57,836 nt of DNA from Tritonibacter mobilis (GTDB lineage: Bacteria; Pseudomonadota; Alphaproteobacteria; Rhodobacterales; Rhodobacteraceae). The DNA is taken from assembly GCF_001681715.1 (NCBI RefSeq), contig NZ_LNWY01000026.1, positions 1 to 57,836 of the forward strand, given 5' to 3'. A program made the position numbers and the translations under genes. This document shows, one piece after another, positions 34,513-43,231 of this stretch. Positions within the stretch are counted from its first letter, which is position 1, and every line of letters starts with the position of its first letter. The notes beneath the pieces are model-generated. The model saw nothing but the letters and a program-made list of their open reading frames with translations. It was not told the origin of the DNA and searched no databases.

Positions 34513-35303
34513 GCAATCCGCTTTCTGATAAATCCGCTCACCGCCTCGGAGACGAGGATCACGCCGACGATCACCATGGTGATGGCGAGGGCAAAGTCGT
34601 AGTCATAGCGACCAAAGGCATTGGCGAGGGTCGCGCCGATCCCGCCCGCACCTACGATCCCCACCACGGCAGAGGCACGCAGGTTACTGTCGAGCTGATA
34701 GATCCCCAAACCAACCAGACGTGGCATGATCTGCGGCATCACCGCATAGGCCAGCGTGGCGATGAACCCCGCCCCGGCGGAGCGCATGGCCTCTACCTGA
34801 CCAAAGTCGATTTCCTCGATCCGTTCTGCGAGCAGTTTGGCGACAAATCCGACAGAGTAGACCACCAGCGTCAGCGCACCCGCAAAGGGGCCAAAACCCA
34901 CGGCCTTGACAAAAATGATCGCGACGATCACCGGGTGAAAGCTGCGCGCGACAATGATGATGCCCCGGCCCAACAGGTAGATCGGACGGATCGAAATGTT
35001 GCTTGCCGCCATGAACGCCAATGGCACCGAGATTGCAATACCGCCCACGGTGGCAAGGATCGCGATTTTCAGGCTTTCCAGAAAGCCATCAATCAACAAT
35101 CCCGAACGCTCAAAGCTGGGCGGGAACGCCCCGCTGAAAATCCGCTGGGCCCGTGTCATACCGTCTGAAACGCGCGCCCAATCGATAGGCAATGTAGCGA
35201 GTGTCACCACAAAGTAGATCGCGACCGCAGCATAAAATCCGTAACGCACAAGCGGGTTGGAAATGAACGGCGGCTTGCTCCATGTGTCCTTGATCGCGCT
35301 CAT
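34509..35303 (-). CDS. phnE: Phosphonate-type ABC transporter permease (PhnE, first copy)
   Basis: A 264-residue permease with about six helices and the coupling motif AERIEEIDFGQVEAMRSAGA. It resembles the following gene product at the level of family motifs, so the channel is probably a heterodimer. It starts within the last four bases of phnC (ATGA-type overlap) and overlaps the next permease gene by four bases. Confidence 0.93.
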   Translation of the reverse strand: MSAIKDTWSKPPFISNPLVRYGFYAAVAIYFVVTLATLPIDWARVSDGMTRAQRIFSGAFPPSFERSGLLIDGFLESLKIAILATVGGIAISVPLAFMAASNISIRPIYLLGRGIIIVARSFHPVIVAIIFVKAVGFGPFAGALTLVVYSVGFVAKLLAERIEEIDFGQVEAMRSAGAGFIATLAYAVMPQIMPRLVGLGIYQLDSNLRASAVVGIVGAGGIGATLANAFGRYDYDFALAITMVIVGVILVSEAVSGFIRKRIA

Positions 35304-36073
35304 GCCGCCGCCCCGACCTGCGCACGGTCCTCTGCTGGCACCCCTGCGTAAATCTCGTCCATCTCGCCCTTGCCCAATTTCTCGGGCAAATCGTCAAAGA
35401 TGATCCGACCATAACGCATACCTACGATGCGGTCGCTGTATTCCTTGGCTTCGGTGACGTTGTGAATGTTGATGATCACTGGCAGTTTCAACTCGCTGGC
35501 CAGATCCCGCAGCAGCGACATGATCTGTTCGGAGGTCTTGGGATCGAGCGAGGCCGTTGGTTCATCCGCCAGCAGGATCTCGGGGCGCTGCATCAACGCG
35601 CGCACCACACCAACCCGCTGGCGTTCACCACCAGACAACTCGTCGGCGCGTTTGTCGGCGTAATGGGCGATCCCCACGCGTTCCATCAGTTCATAGGCGT
35701 GGCGGATATCTTCGCGCGGGTAGCGCCGGGTGAGTGCCGCCCACGTCGAGATATAGCCCAACCGCCCGGACTGTACATTTTCCATCACCGTCAACCGGTC
35801 AATCAGGTTGAAGCTCTGAAACACCATCCCGATCCGGCGGCGCGCCGCACGCAATTCTCGGCGGTTCAGGGTGGTAAACTCTGTACCGTTCAGATCAATG
35901 GACCCGGACGTGGGTTCCACCAGACGGTTAATGCAGCGCAGCAATGTGCTTTTACCTGCGCCCGACGAGCCGATCACGGAAGTGAGCTGGTCCCCTTCCA
36001 CAGTCAGATCGAGTTCTTTCAACACAGGATCACCCGATCCATAGCGTTTGGTCAGTTTGGAAATCTTCAGCAT
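35300..36073 (-). CDS. phnC: Phosphonate-type ABC transporter ATP-binding protein PhnC
   Basis: The 257-residue ATPase has Walker A (GSSGAGKST), signature (LSGGERQRV), Walker B (EILLADEPTASLD) and the switch histidine (NIHNVTEAKEY). The spacing is typical of PhnC. It energises import of phosphonate, phosphite or a related anion. The ATG at 36073 has GGGAG six bases upstream; the longer open frame overlaps phnD and is rejected. No C-P lyase genes are in the window. Confidence 0.94.
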   Translation of the reverse strand: MLKISKLTKRYGSGDPVLKELDLTVEGDQLTSVIGSSGAGKSTLLRCINRLVEPTSGSIDLNGTEFTTLNRRELRAARRRIGMVFQSFNLIDRLTVMENVQSGRLGYISTWAALTRRYPREDIRHAYELMERVGIAHYADKRADELSGGERQRVGVVRALMQRPEILLADEPTASLDPKTSEQIMSLLRDLASELKLPVIINIHNVTEAKEYSDRIVGMRYGRIIFDDLPEKLGKGEMDEIYAGVPAEDRAQVGAAA

Positions 36074-36162
36074 GGCGGTCTCCCGGACATAGCGCGGCCC
36101 TGCCTCTGCCGCGATGCCCTCTGGCACAGGAGGCAGAGACGCACGGGAGGCCGCGAAAAGCA

Positions 36163-36187
36163 CCCGGCCAGACCAATGCTGACCGGG
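36163..36187 (-). promoter_or_regulatory. Intercistronic hairpin after phnD
   Basis: On the minus strand CCCGGTCAG and CTGGCCGGG pair over nine positions with one wobble around a 7-nt loop. It lies 21 bases after the phnD stop and before phnC, without a T-run, as in the other two binding-protein operons of this window. Confidence 0.5.
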
Positions 36188-36207
36188 CTGTTTCGATTTT
36201 GGTGGGA

Positions 36208-37188
36208 TTAGTTCCCGGCGAGACCCTGAGGGGTATATTCCACGCCGTTGGACTTTTGAATCTGACGGATAACCGCCCATTGATCCTTATAGGTGATCGG
36301 GATGAACTTGCTCACGCCCTCAAACTCGTCGCCCAGTTTGGTGCCCTCGAAATCAAAGGAGAAGAACGCTTCTTTGATCTTTTCCGCCAGTTCCGGGTCG
36401 AGGTTATGTGCAAGAGTGAACGAAGTTGTTGGGAACGGATCGCTTTCCCAGATTTTGCGCACGTCTGCAGGATCATAAAGACCACGTTCGGCCATCCGAT
36501 CGACCACTTCCGACGCCACCGGTGCGGCATCGTAATCGCCCGCAACCACGCCCAGCATCGATTGGTCGTGCGAGCCGGAATAGATCACCTCGTAATCCTT
36601 GTCGGGCTCCGCTCCGAGATCCGGGAACAGCGCGCGCGGCGCCTGGTTGCCGGAGTTGGAAGTCGGCGAGGTATGCGCGACGCGGCGACCAGCCAGATCC
36701 TTCACATCCTTGATGTCGCTATCAGCCTGTGTGAAGACCTGCAGTTTGTAGCCAAACTGACCATCCTCAGCGCCCATGATGGCGAAAGGCACAGCGCCTG
36801 CGAGGTTCACCGCAAATGGGGTTGGTCCGGTGGAGAAACCCGCCACATGCAGACGGCCAGAGCGCATAGCTTCAACCTCGGCAGAGTTAGACTGCACCGC
36901 AAAGAACTGAACATCCTTGCCTGTTGTTTCTTCCAGATGCGCGATGAACGGCTCCCAGATGTCGGCATAAACTGCAGGATCCTCAACCGGTGTATATGCA
37001 AAGACCAGCGTGTCGGGGTTGCTCAGTTCCGCCGGATCGGTTGGCGTATCTGCAACCAGATCGCCATTGGCGTCGCAATACAGAACGTCCAATGCGCCAC
37101 GCTCGGCACAATCTTCAGCGGCTGCCGCAAATGCGCTTGCGGACAGGATGCCCAGAGCTGCAGCGGCACGGGTGATAGTTCTCGTCAT
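36208..37188 (-). CDS. phnD: Phosphonate-type ABC transporter substrate-binding protein PhnD
   Basis: A 326-residue periplasmic protein with a signal peptide (MTRTITRAAAALGILSASAF, cleaved near AAA|ED). It carries PhnD family landmarks: FAYTPVEDPAVYADIWEPFI, the binding-site segment HVAGFSTGPTPFAVNLAGA and VAHTSPTSNSGNQAPRALF. It binds the anion and passes it to PhnCE. The length is normal for PhnD. The ATG at 37188 has GGAGG six bases upstream. It is the first gene of the operon and divergent from the response regulator/kinase pair. Confidence 0.94.
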   Translation of the reverse strand: MTRTITRAAAALGILSASAFAAAAEDCAERGALDVLYCDANGDLVADTPTDPAELSNPDTLVFAYTPVEDPAVYADIWEPFIAHLEETTGKDVQFFAVQSNSAEVEAMRSGRLHVAGFSTGPTPFAVNLAGAVPFAIMGAEDGQFGYKLQVFTQADSDIKDVKDLAGRRVAHTSPTSNSGNQAPRALFPDLGAEPDKDYEVIYSGSHDQSMLGVVAGDYDAAPVASEVVDRMAERGLYDPADVRKIWESDPFPTTSFTLAHNLDPELAEKIKEAFFSFDFEGTKLGDEFEGVSKFIPITYKDQWAVIRQIQKSNGVEYTPQGLAGN

Positions 37189-37291
37189 AGTGTCCTCCCT
37201 TATGTCGCCCACCCCGCAACGACTCTCGCGAAGGCATGGCGCAGACCCCAGCACGATAGGAGCGACACCAGACCCGATGCGAGGCGCGTTC

Positions 37292-37329
37292 TGTTAACGG
37301 AACAATCGAAACGACGGTTTAATGTTAAC
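37292..37329. promoter_or_regulatory. TGTTAAC direct repeats in the phnD / response-regulator promoter region
   Basis: TGTTAAC occurs at 37292-37298 and 37323-37329, 31 bases apart, which is three helical turns, in the 236-base divergent promoter region. OmpR-type regulators bind direct repeats, so the adjacent regulator is a natural candidate. Binding is inferred. Confidence 0.35.
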
Positions 37330-37424
37330 AATATTACAAATGCAAACGCAGGGACTTAAACCTCGTGCTAATTTGCAGCACTCAATAGAAACACCGATCA
37401 GGCTCAGATCATCAGGAGGGGAAC

Positions 37425-38147
37425 ATGCAGGCAGATAAAAGTGAGCCGCTTATTGCCATCGTGGACGATGATCCGAATATGCGTGAAACCCTGTCTGCCT
37501 TGATGCGCGACAGCGGCTTTGCACCAATATGCTGTGCTGACATCGCGGGTTTTCACGCCCTTGGAGACCCACCGCCGGTAGATCTGGCGCTGATCGATCT
37601 GCGTCTGCGCGGCGAGTCTGGCCTGACACTGGCGATCCATATTCGCGAACGCTATGAAATCCCGATTGTGATGCTCACAGGCGTCGGAGATGAGATCGAC
37701 AAGATCATCGGACTGGAAACAGGCGCAGATGACTACCTGATCAAGCCATTCAACCCGCGCGAATTGGTGGCCCGCATCCGCGCGGTGCTGCGCCGGTATG
37801 GTCATGGCACCGCCCGGCCAAGTGTCTCTCCCGGGCAAGACATCGCTTTTGGCACTCTCAGGATCGACGTCCAGTCTCGCCGCCTGCTTGACGCCGAAGG
37901 TGAGGAGATCCCGCTCACCAATGCCGAATACCGCTTGCTGGAATATTTTGCCAAGAACCCGGACCGGGTGATCCCGCGCCCCGAGCTTCTGGAAGAGCTC
38001 GGGTCTGACATGCAACGCTATGTGGATCGCACCATTGACGTGCTGATCCTGCGCCTGCGTCGCAAGATCGAAAAGGTGCCCTCAAAACCCGTTCATTTAC
38101 AGACGCGTCGCGCGCAGGGGTACATCTTTCATCTGGCCGCGACCTGA
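37425..38147 (+). CDS. OmpR-family response regulator
   Basis: The 240-residue regulator has a receiver domain with the acidic pair DDD near residue 15, phosphoacceptor Asp58 (LALIDLRLRG), Thr in IVMLTGVGD and Lys in YLIKPFNP. A C-terminal winged helix (EIPLTNAEYRLLEYFAKNP ... VLILRLRRKIE) follows. AGGAGGGG precedes the ATG. It lies 6 bases before the hybrid kinase gene, so they form a pair. Being divergent from phnD it may control phosphonate transport, which is a contextual guess. Confidence 0.92.
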   Translation: MQADKSEPLIAIVDDDPNMRETLSALMRDSGFAPICCADIAGFHALGDPPPVDLALIDLRLRGESGLTLAIHIRERYEIPIVMLTGVGDEIDKIIGLETGADDYLIKPFNPRELVARIRAVLRRYGHGTARPSVSPGQDIAFGTLRIDVQSRRLLDAEGEEIPLTNAEYRLLEYFAKNPDRVIPRPELLEELGSDMQRYVDRTIDVLILRLRRKIEKVPSKPVHLQTRRAQGYIFHLAAT

Positions 38148-38153
38148 TCTGCT

Positions 38154-40655
38154 ATGTTTGCACTCTCAAGTCTCAGCGTCCGCTTTCGCCTTTCCGCTGC
38201 AATCGCAGTGATGTTTGCGCTCATCTTACTGGTGAGTGTCATCGGTTTGCGCGTTCTGAATCGCACTGAACTTTGGATGAATGTCTTGCATCAAGACACG
38301 TTGAGCGAAGTCTCCGACGCATTGGACCTATCGCGTCGCGCCGCTGACCTCGCAACCTCGGCACCGTTTCTATACGCGCTCTTCCCACCGTTTCAGCTGG
38401 AACAAGAAGCGCAAAACGTGCGCGAAAACCTGCGCCTCATTGAGGCTCATGCGGCAAGTGATCCGGCGCTGGATCTTCCTCTGGCACGCCTAAGCCTCGC
38501 GATCGAAGACCTGACCACCGCATTGGTTCCGCAAACTGCACGCAAAGCTGATCTCACCGCCATCGACAGAGATATGCTGCGCCTCAATCAGCGTGCACGC
38601 AGGCACGCCGGTGACGGATCACTGCCGCTCGCTGAACGTGAGATCTGGGCGGAGTTGCAGCAACTCACCGCCAGTGCACTTGGTGCCGGACGGGCAGAGG
38701 CGTTGATCGAACTCGGCGAATTTGCACGCCGTTACAGGGTATTGCGTGAACAGATCACGCCTCGAATTCAGCCCGTCCACCAACAGACCTTCGCAGAAAT
38801 TCAGCAAGCGGTCGCGAGAAGCGCCGGGCTGTTCGTCCTCAAACACAATGAGCTTGCAGCGCGCCTTGATGCGGAGAACGCATTGTTTCGCATTCGTCAG
38901 GAGGCGGGCCGCATCTCCACCTTTGCCGAAGAGAAGGTCACACAGGCCGAAGCCCGCCTATCGCAGGCGCGTGCGGAGACCTCTTCCAACCTTGGTATCG
39001 CAAAAAAGTCATTTCTGATTTTCACTGCGATGAGTTTGCTGGTGGCTGTGACGTCGTCTCTTTATGTCTCAAGATATGTGGCGGGGAATTTGCGGCGTAT
39101 TGCCAATGCCATGCGCACATTGGCAGCCGGGGATCACAGCAACGACCTTCCACGCGCGCGGGCCTCGGATGACGAGATCGGTCAGCTGTTTGCCGCCTTT
39201 CAGGTCTTTCGCGACAACGCTCGAAAACTTGATCGGCGCACCGGTGAAATTCGCCGCCAAAATGCGCTGTTTTCCCGCGTGTTTCGCAACATTCAGGATG
39301 GTGTCGCCATTACATCAGTCGATGGTCAGATCGAGGCGGAGAACGAGAACTTTCGCAAACTCCTCCGCGTGACGTCAGAGAAGAGCGCGCCACCATTACG
39401 GATGGATGATCTGATCGCGCGGTCTGCCTTCACCCGCCAAGCCACCGCACATGAACGCGGTGGCTTTGAGGAATATGCCGATGCCTCCGGCCATGTGCTG
39501 GAGTTGCGCCATTCTCCGCTGCCTGATGGGGGGGCGGTCTGGCTGTTGTCGGAAACCACTGAACGCAAGCGCATCGATGAACGGCTGGAAGAAATCCGCC
39601 GCGTAGAGACACTTGGCAAGGTCACAGGCGAGGTTGCGCATGATTTTGGCAATATCCTGTCGAGCATCTCTGGCAATATGCACCTGCTGTCCACGGCGAC
39701 CGAAGAAAACGCAAGTCGCGTACGCGAACGCATCGGCGCCGCGCTAGACCTCGGTGTGTCGCTGACAGAGCGCCTGCTGGCCTTTGCACGCAAACAGCAT
39801 CTGGAACCGCAGGTCACCGATGTGGCTCAACTGATCGAGGGCATGGCAGATCTGTTGGAGATCGCCCTCCCTGAGAGTGTCGCGCTGCATTTCGACCTAC
39901 CCGTCGATCCGGTTCTGGCCAAGGTTGACCCGGGCCAGTTGGAAAGCGCGATTCTTAATCTATGCGTCAACGCGGGACAGGCCATCAGCGAGGCGGGCAG
40001 TATCCACATAGCAGTCACGCGTGACGCAACGGACGGAGCATGTATTAGCATCCGCGATACAGGATGTGGCATGGCACCAGAGGTTCTGCAGCACGCGACA
40101 GAGCCGTTCTTTACGCATCGCAGCGATGGCAATGGCACCGGGCTGGGCCTGTCTATGGTTGACGGTTTCGTTCACCAGTCCGGGGGGCAAATGTCGCTGT
40201 CCTCACAAGAGAACATCGGAACAGAGATACGCCTGTCCTTTCCGCCACTTACGGGACACACAGAGGCAGGACCCTTAGCGCAGGCTCGCAATGGCTCCGG
40301 TCATGCGTTGGTGGTGGACGATGATCCCGGCCATCTGCGGTCCACGGTCGAGATATTGACACAGCTTGGATGGGCTGTGCATCAGGCACCAACCTATAAC
40401 GACGGCGCGCAAGCGCTCAGGACATTGCCCCTGCTCGATTTGGTGGTGAGTGATCTTAATCTCGATCACGGCGCATCCGGCTGGGAGATACTGGAATTGG
40501 CAAAAGACAAACGCCCGGACTGCCAACTCATAGTCATGTCGACCCGCCGGATCACTGGCATGCCCGCCACTCTCCAGGATGTGGCCCATCTCGGTCGAAT
40601 TGAAAAACCGATGACCACCGCAAAGATAAAAGACCTGCTGCATCCGCAGGCTTAG
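38154..40655 (+). CDS. Hybrid sensor histidine kinase with C-terminal receiver
   Basis: An 833-residue membrane kinase resembling TorS in layout. Helices at about 13-33 and 286-307 enclose a long helical periplasmic sensor domain. A HAMP domain follows (ANAMRTLAAGDHSNDLP), then a PAS-like domain, the H-box with His496 (GEVAHDFGNILSSISG), the ATPase domain (LCVNAGQAI, DTGCGMAP, GTGLGLSM), and a receiver with Asp767 (LVVSDLNLDHG). It should phosphorylate the OmpR-type regulator encoded six bases upstream. The ribosome site is weak, consistent with coupling to that gene. Stimulus unknown. Confidence 0.91.
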   Translation: MFALSSLSVRFRLSAAIAVMFALILLVSVIGLRVLNRTELWMNVLHQDTLSEVSDALDLSRRAADLATSAPFLYALFPPFQLEQEAQNVRENLRLIEAHAASDPALDLPLARLSLAIEDLTTALVPQTARKADLTAIDRDMLRLNQRARRHAGDGSLPLAEREIWAELQQLTASALGAGRAEALIELGEFARRYRVLREQITPRIQPVHQQTFAEIQQAVARSAGLFVLKHNELAARLDAENALFRIRQEAGRISTFAEEKVTQAEARLSQARAETSSNLGIAKKSFLIFTAMSLLVAVTSSLYVSRYVAGNLRRIANAMRTLAAGDHSNDLPRARASDDEIGQLFAAFQVFRDNARKLDRRTGEIRRQNALFSRVFRNIQDGVAITSVDGQIEAENENFRKLLRVTSEKSAPPLRMDDLIARSAFTRQATAHERGGFEEYADASGHVLELRHSPLPDGGAVWLLSETTERKRIDERLEEIRRVETLGKVTGEVAHDFGNILSSISGNMHLLSTATEENASRVRERIGAALDLGVSLTERLLAFARKQHLEPQVTDVAQLIEGMADLLEIALPESVALHFDLPVDPVLAKVDPGQLESAILNLCVNAGQAISEAGSIHIAVTRDATDGACISIRDTGCGMAPEVLQHATEPFFTHRSDGNGTGLGLSMVDGFVHQSGGQMSLSSQENIGTEIRLSFPPLTGHTEAGPLAQARNGSGHALVVDDDPGHLRSTVEILTQLGWAVHQAPTYNDGAQALRTLPLLDLVVSDLNLDHGASGWEILELAKDKRPDCQLIVMSTRRITGMPATLQDVAHLGRIEKPMTTAKIKDLLHPQA

Positions 40656-40662
40656 GCATGCC

Positions 40663-40683
40663 CGTTTCGGATTAGCCGAGACG
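40663..40683. terminator. Weak hairpin between the convergent kinase and IclR genes
   Basis: CGTTTCGG and CCGAGACG pair over 8 bp (one G-T) with a 5-nt loop in the 35-base gap between convergent genes. No T-run follows. The position is the main support for a terminator role. Confidence 0.35.
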
Positions 40684-40690
40684 TCTCTAA

Positions 40691-41452
40691 TCAGCCGGGA
40701 ATGCCACCTGCCGTGTCCAGCAATGCTGGCAAGATCTCACCTTTCAAGCGCGCTTCATCATAGGTCAGGCTGGAGACAGAAACCTGCACGGCGGCATTCG
40801 CCCGGCCATCGATAGATATCACCGGCACCGCAAGACTGATTTCATTCAACATCATCTGGCCATCCGTGATCGAATAGCCATCGTTTTTCGCACGGGCAAT
40901 ATCTTCGGCAATGGCTTCGCGATCCGTGATCGTCTTGGGCGTGGCGGAGCGGATTGGCCAGTTTTCCAGTGCATGTGTCACCTCCTCCTTGGACCAAGTG
41001 GCGAGCATGACGCGCCCCGATGCCGTGCCAAGCGCCGGCAGGCGGCGCCCGACGATACTGGCTGCAAATTGTGTGCGCTGGTTGGGCAGACGCAGGGAAT
41101 AGATGATATGATCCCCGGAAATCTGCGCCAAATTCACCGTTTCTCCGTAGGCACGGCTGAATTCCACCAGCTTCGGCAATGCGCGCGAAATCAGCGGATC
41201 GGACCAATAATAAGCGTAGGCCAACTCGAGCCACGCATGACTTGGCCTGTAGCGGCGTGTGCCGGGGTCACGCTCCAACATCCCCTCGTGATGGAGCGTA
41301 TGCGCCATTCGCTGCACGGCGCTTTTTTCCAGTCCGGTGCGCGCCACCAGTTCCGCCAAAGAAAGCGACACATGTGATTCGTCAAACGCCCGCAACAATC
41401 GCAGCCCTTTGGCCAGTGTCCCCACGAACAGAGGATTTTGCTTCTTTTCCAT
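40691..41452 (-). CDS. IclR-family regulator of the adjacent peptide-transport operon
   Basis: A 253-residue regulator with an N-terminal winged helix (SLAELVARTGLEKSAVQRMA) and the IclR effector domain at about 85-250 (GRRLPALGTASGRVMLAT is the family motif). It is divergent from an ABC transporter, gamma-glutamyltransferase and peptidase operon and very likely controls it. A near-palindromic site lies in the promoter region. The ATG is followed by MEKKQNPLFVGTLAKGLRLL; the ribosome site is weak. Confidence 0.91.
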   Translation of the reverse strand: MEKKQNPLFVGTLAKGLRLLRAFDESHVSLSLAELVARTGLEKSAVQRMAHTLHHEGMLERDPGTRRYRPSHAWLELAYAYYWSDPLISRALPKLVEFSRAYGETVNLAQISGDHIIYSLRLPNQRTQFAASIVGRRLPALGTASGRVMLATWSKEEVTHALENWPIRSATPKTITDREAIAEDIARAKNDGYSITDGQMMLNEISLAVPVISIDGRANAAVQVSVSSLTYDEARLKGEILPALLDTAGGIPG

Positions 41453-41503
41453 TCTTTTACCCCGTTTCAGCGGTGACTCACAAAATTCGAACGTAACAAA
41501 GAC

Positions 41504-41572
41504 TTGACTAAAACCGGCAGCCTCTGAGTATGATGGTCAAATAACAATCATAAGTATCAAATAATGATACTT
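41504..41572 (+). promoter_or_regulatory. Promoter and IclR-type operator of the peptide-transport operon
   Basis: TTGACT (41504-41509) and TATGAT (41529-41534) are separated by 19 bases. Downstream is a perfect inverted repeat AAGTATCA-AATAA-TGATACTT (41552-41572), and TATGAT / ATCATA (41529-41552) form a second one overlapping the -10 box. Repressor binding at these would block the promoter. The adjacent IclR gene is the likely source. Confidence 0.58.
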
Positions 41573-41605
41573 CAATCACTCCATCGCATTAGACAGGGAA
41601 ATGAC

Positions 41606-43129
41606 ATGATTGATCTTTCTTTCACCCGCTCGGCGCTTGTTGCGCTGACATTGGCCTCGACCACCGCGATGCCTGTTTTGGCCGAGAAGGCTTCGGGCAC
41701 TTTGAACGTGGCTTTCACCAAAGAGCTGGAAAACGTTGACAGCTACTTCAATTCATCGCGCGAAGGTGTGGTTATGCAGCGCGCGGTTTGGGACGGGCTG
41801 ATCTATCGTGATCCGCAAACCAACGAATACATCGGCAACCTTGCGACAAGCTGGGAATGGATCGACGACACCACGCTGGAACTGAAACTGCGTGAGGGCG
41901 TGACCTTCCACAATGGCGAACCCTTCAACGCGGATGATGTCGTCTACACCGTGAACTTTGTTGCAAAGGAAGAGAACGGCGTCAAAACTCAGCGCAACGT
42001 CAACTGGATGAAATCGGCTGAGAAAGTCGACGACTACACAGTGCGCATCCTGCTAAAAGAAAAATTCCCGGCGGCGATTGAGTTCCTCTCCGGTCCCGTC
42101 TCGATATACCCGAATGAATATTACGCCGAGGCTGGCCCCTCCGGCATGGGCCTGAAGCCCATCGGCACCGGCCCCTACAAGGTCACCGAAGTGGTTCCGG
42201 GTCAGCATTTCGTTCTGGAAGCGAATGAAAACTACCACGACAGCCCCAAAGGGCAGCCGGAAATCGAGAAAATCGACATCCGCACCATTCCTGATGTGAA
42301 CACCCAGATGGCAGAGTTGTTTTCCGGCTCGCTCGATCTGATCTGGCAGGTGCCTGCAGATCAGGCCGAGAAACTTGGCCAAATGGGGCAATTCACCGTT
42401 GCCAACGAATCCACCATGCGCGTCGGCTATCTGCAAATGGACTCTGCTGGACGTTCCGGTGCGGACAACCCTTTTACCAAAGCCAAGGTGCGCGAAGCGG
42501 TCAATTACGCGATCAACCGTCAGGAGCTTGTGGATGCTTTGCTGAAAGGCTCCAGTCAGGTTGTGAACACGCCGTGCTTCCCCAGCCAGTTCGGCTGCGT
42601 GCAGGACGTGACCACCTATGAATACAACCCCGAAAAAGCCAAAGAGCTTCTGGCAGAAGCAGGGTATCCTGACGGGTTCTCGACCGAGTTCTACGCCTAT
42701 CGCGACCGTCAATATGCAGAGGCCATCGTTTCTTATCTGAACGCCGTAGGTATCAAGACCGACTTCAAGATGCTGCAGTATTCCGCACTGCGCGAGCTGA
42801 ACATGAAGGGCGACGTTCCGCTGTCTTTCCAGACGTGGGGCAGCTACTCGATCAATGATGCCTCCGCGATGGTCAGCCAGTTCTTCAAGCACGGTTCGCT
42901 TGACAGCACCCGTGACGACGAGGTGCTGGAATGGCTGAACGTGGCCGATAGCTCCACCAACCCGGACGAGCGGATCGAATACTACACCAAGGCGATCAAG
43001 AAGATCACCGGCGAAGCCTATTGGGCACCGATGTTCAGCTACAACACCAACTATGTGTTCACCAACGACGTAAGCTACACGCCCACCGCGGACGAGGTTC
43101 TGCGGTTCGTAGATATGTCCTGGAACTGA
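41606..43129 (+). CDS. ABC transporter substrate-binding protein, peptide/opine family (DppA-like)
   Basis: A 507-residue family-5 solute-binding protein with a signal peptide (about 28 residues, ending PVLA|EK). Landmarks include the early domain motif NEYIGNLATSWEWIDDTTLELKL split over residues 75-100, GVTFHNGEPFNADDVVYTVN, and IGTGPYKVTEVVPGQ. It binds a peptide-like substrate for the Dpp-type transporter that follows. Because gamma-glutamyltransferase and M20 peptidase genes close the operon, a gamma-glutamyl or acylated amino acid is a reasonable guess. ATG at 41606 has AGGGA upstream. Confidence 0.92.
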   Translation: MIDLSFTRSALVALTLASTTAMPVLAEKASGTLNVAFTKELENVDSYFNSSREGVVMQRAVWDGLIYRDPQTNEYIGNLATSWEWIDDTTLELKLREGVTFHNGEPFNADDVVYTVNFVAKEENGVKTQRNVNWMKSAEKVDDYTVRILLKEKFPAAIEFLSGPVSIYPNEYYAEAGPSGMGLKPIGTGPYKVTEVVPGQHFVLEANENYHDSPKGQPEIEKIDIRTIPDVNTQMAELFSGSLDLIWQVPADQAEKLGQMGQFTVANESTMRVGYLQMDSAGRSGADNPFTKAKVREAVNYAINRQELVDALLKGSSQVVNTPCFPSQFGCVQDVTTYEYNPEKAKELLAEAGYPDGFSTEFYAYRDRQYAEAIVSYLNAVGIKTDFKMLQYSALRELNMKGDVPLSFQTWGSYSINDASAMVSQFFKHGSLDSTRDDEVLEWLNVADSSTNPDERIEYYTKAIKKITGEAYWAPMFSYNTNYVFTNDVSYTPTADEVLRFVDMSWN

Positions 43130-43141
43130 TCACTCCCGGTT

Positions 43142-43161
43142 GAGGGGGCAACTGCCCCCTC
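43142..43161 (+). promoter_or_regulatory. Intercistronic hairpin after the DppA-like gene
   Basis: GAGGGGGC and GCCCCCTC form a perfect 8-bp GC-rich stem around AACT, twelve bases after the binding-protein stop. The following GATTTCC is a poor T-run, so partial termination or mRNA protection is more likely than complete termination. Confidence 0.55.
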
Positions 43162-43231
43162 GATTTCCGACATCCCCCTTACGACACAACCCCAGATGCG
43201 CGGGCCTGAGGCCTGACGCCCGAGGTAACTT

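Noticed and set aside
35300-36280. Longer phnC form starting at 36280
   Set aside because: The extra 69 codons overlap the end of phnD, have no ribosome site and do not match the family; the start at 36073 is well supported.
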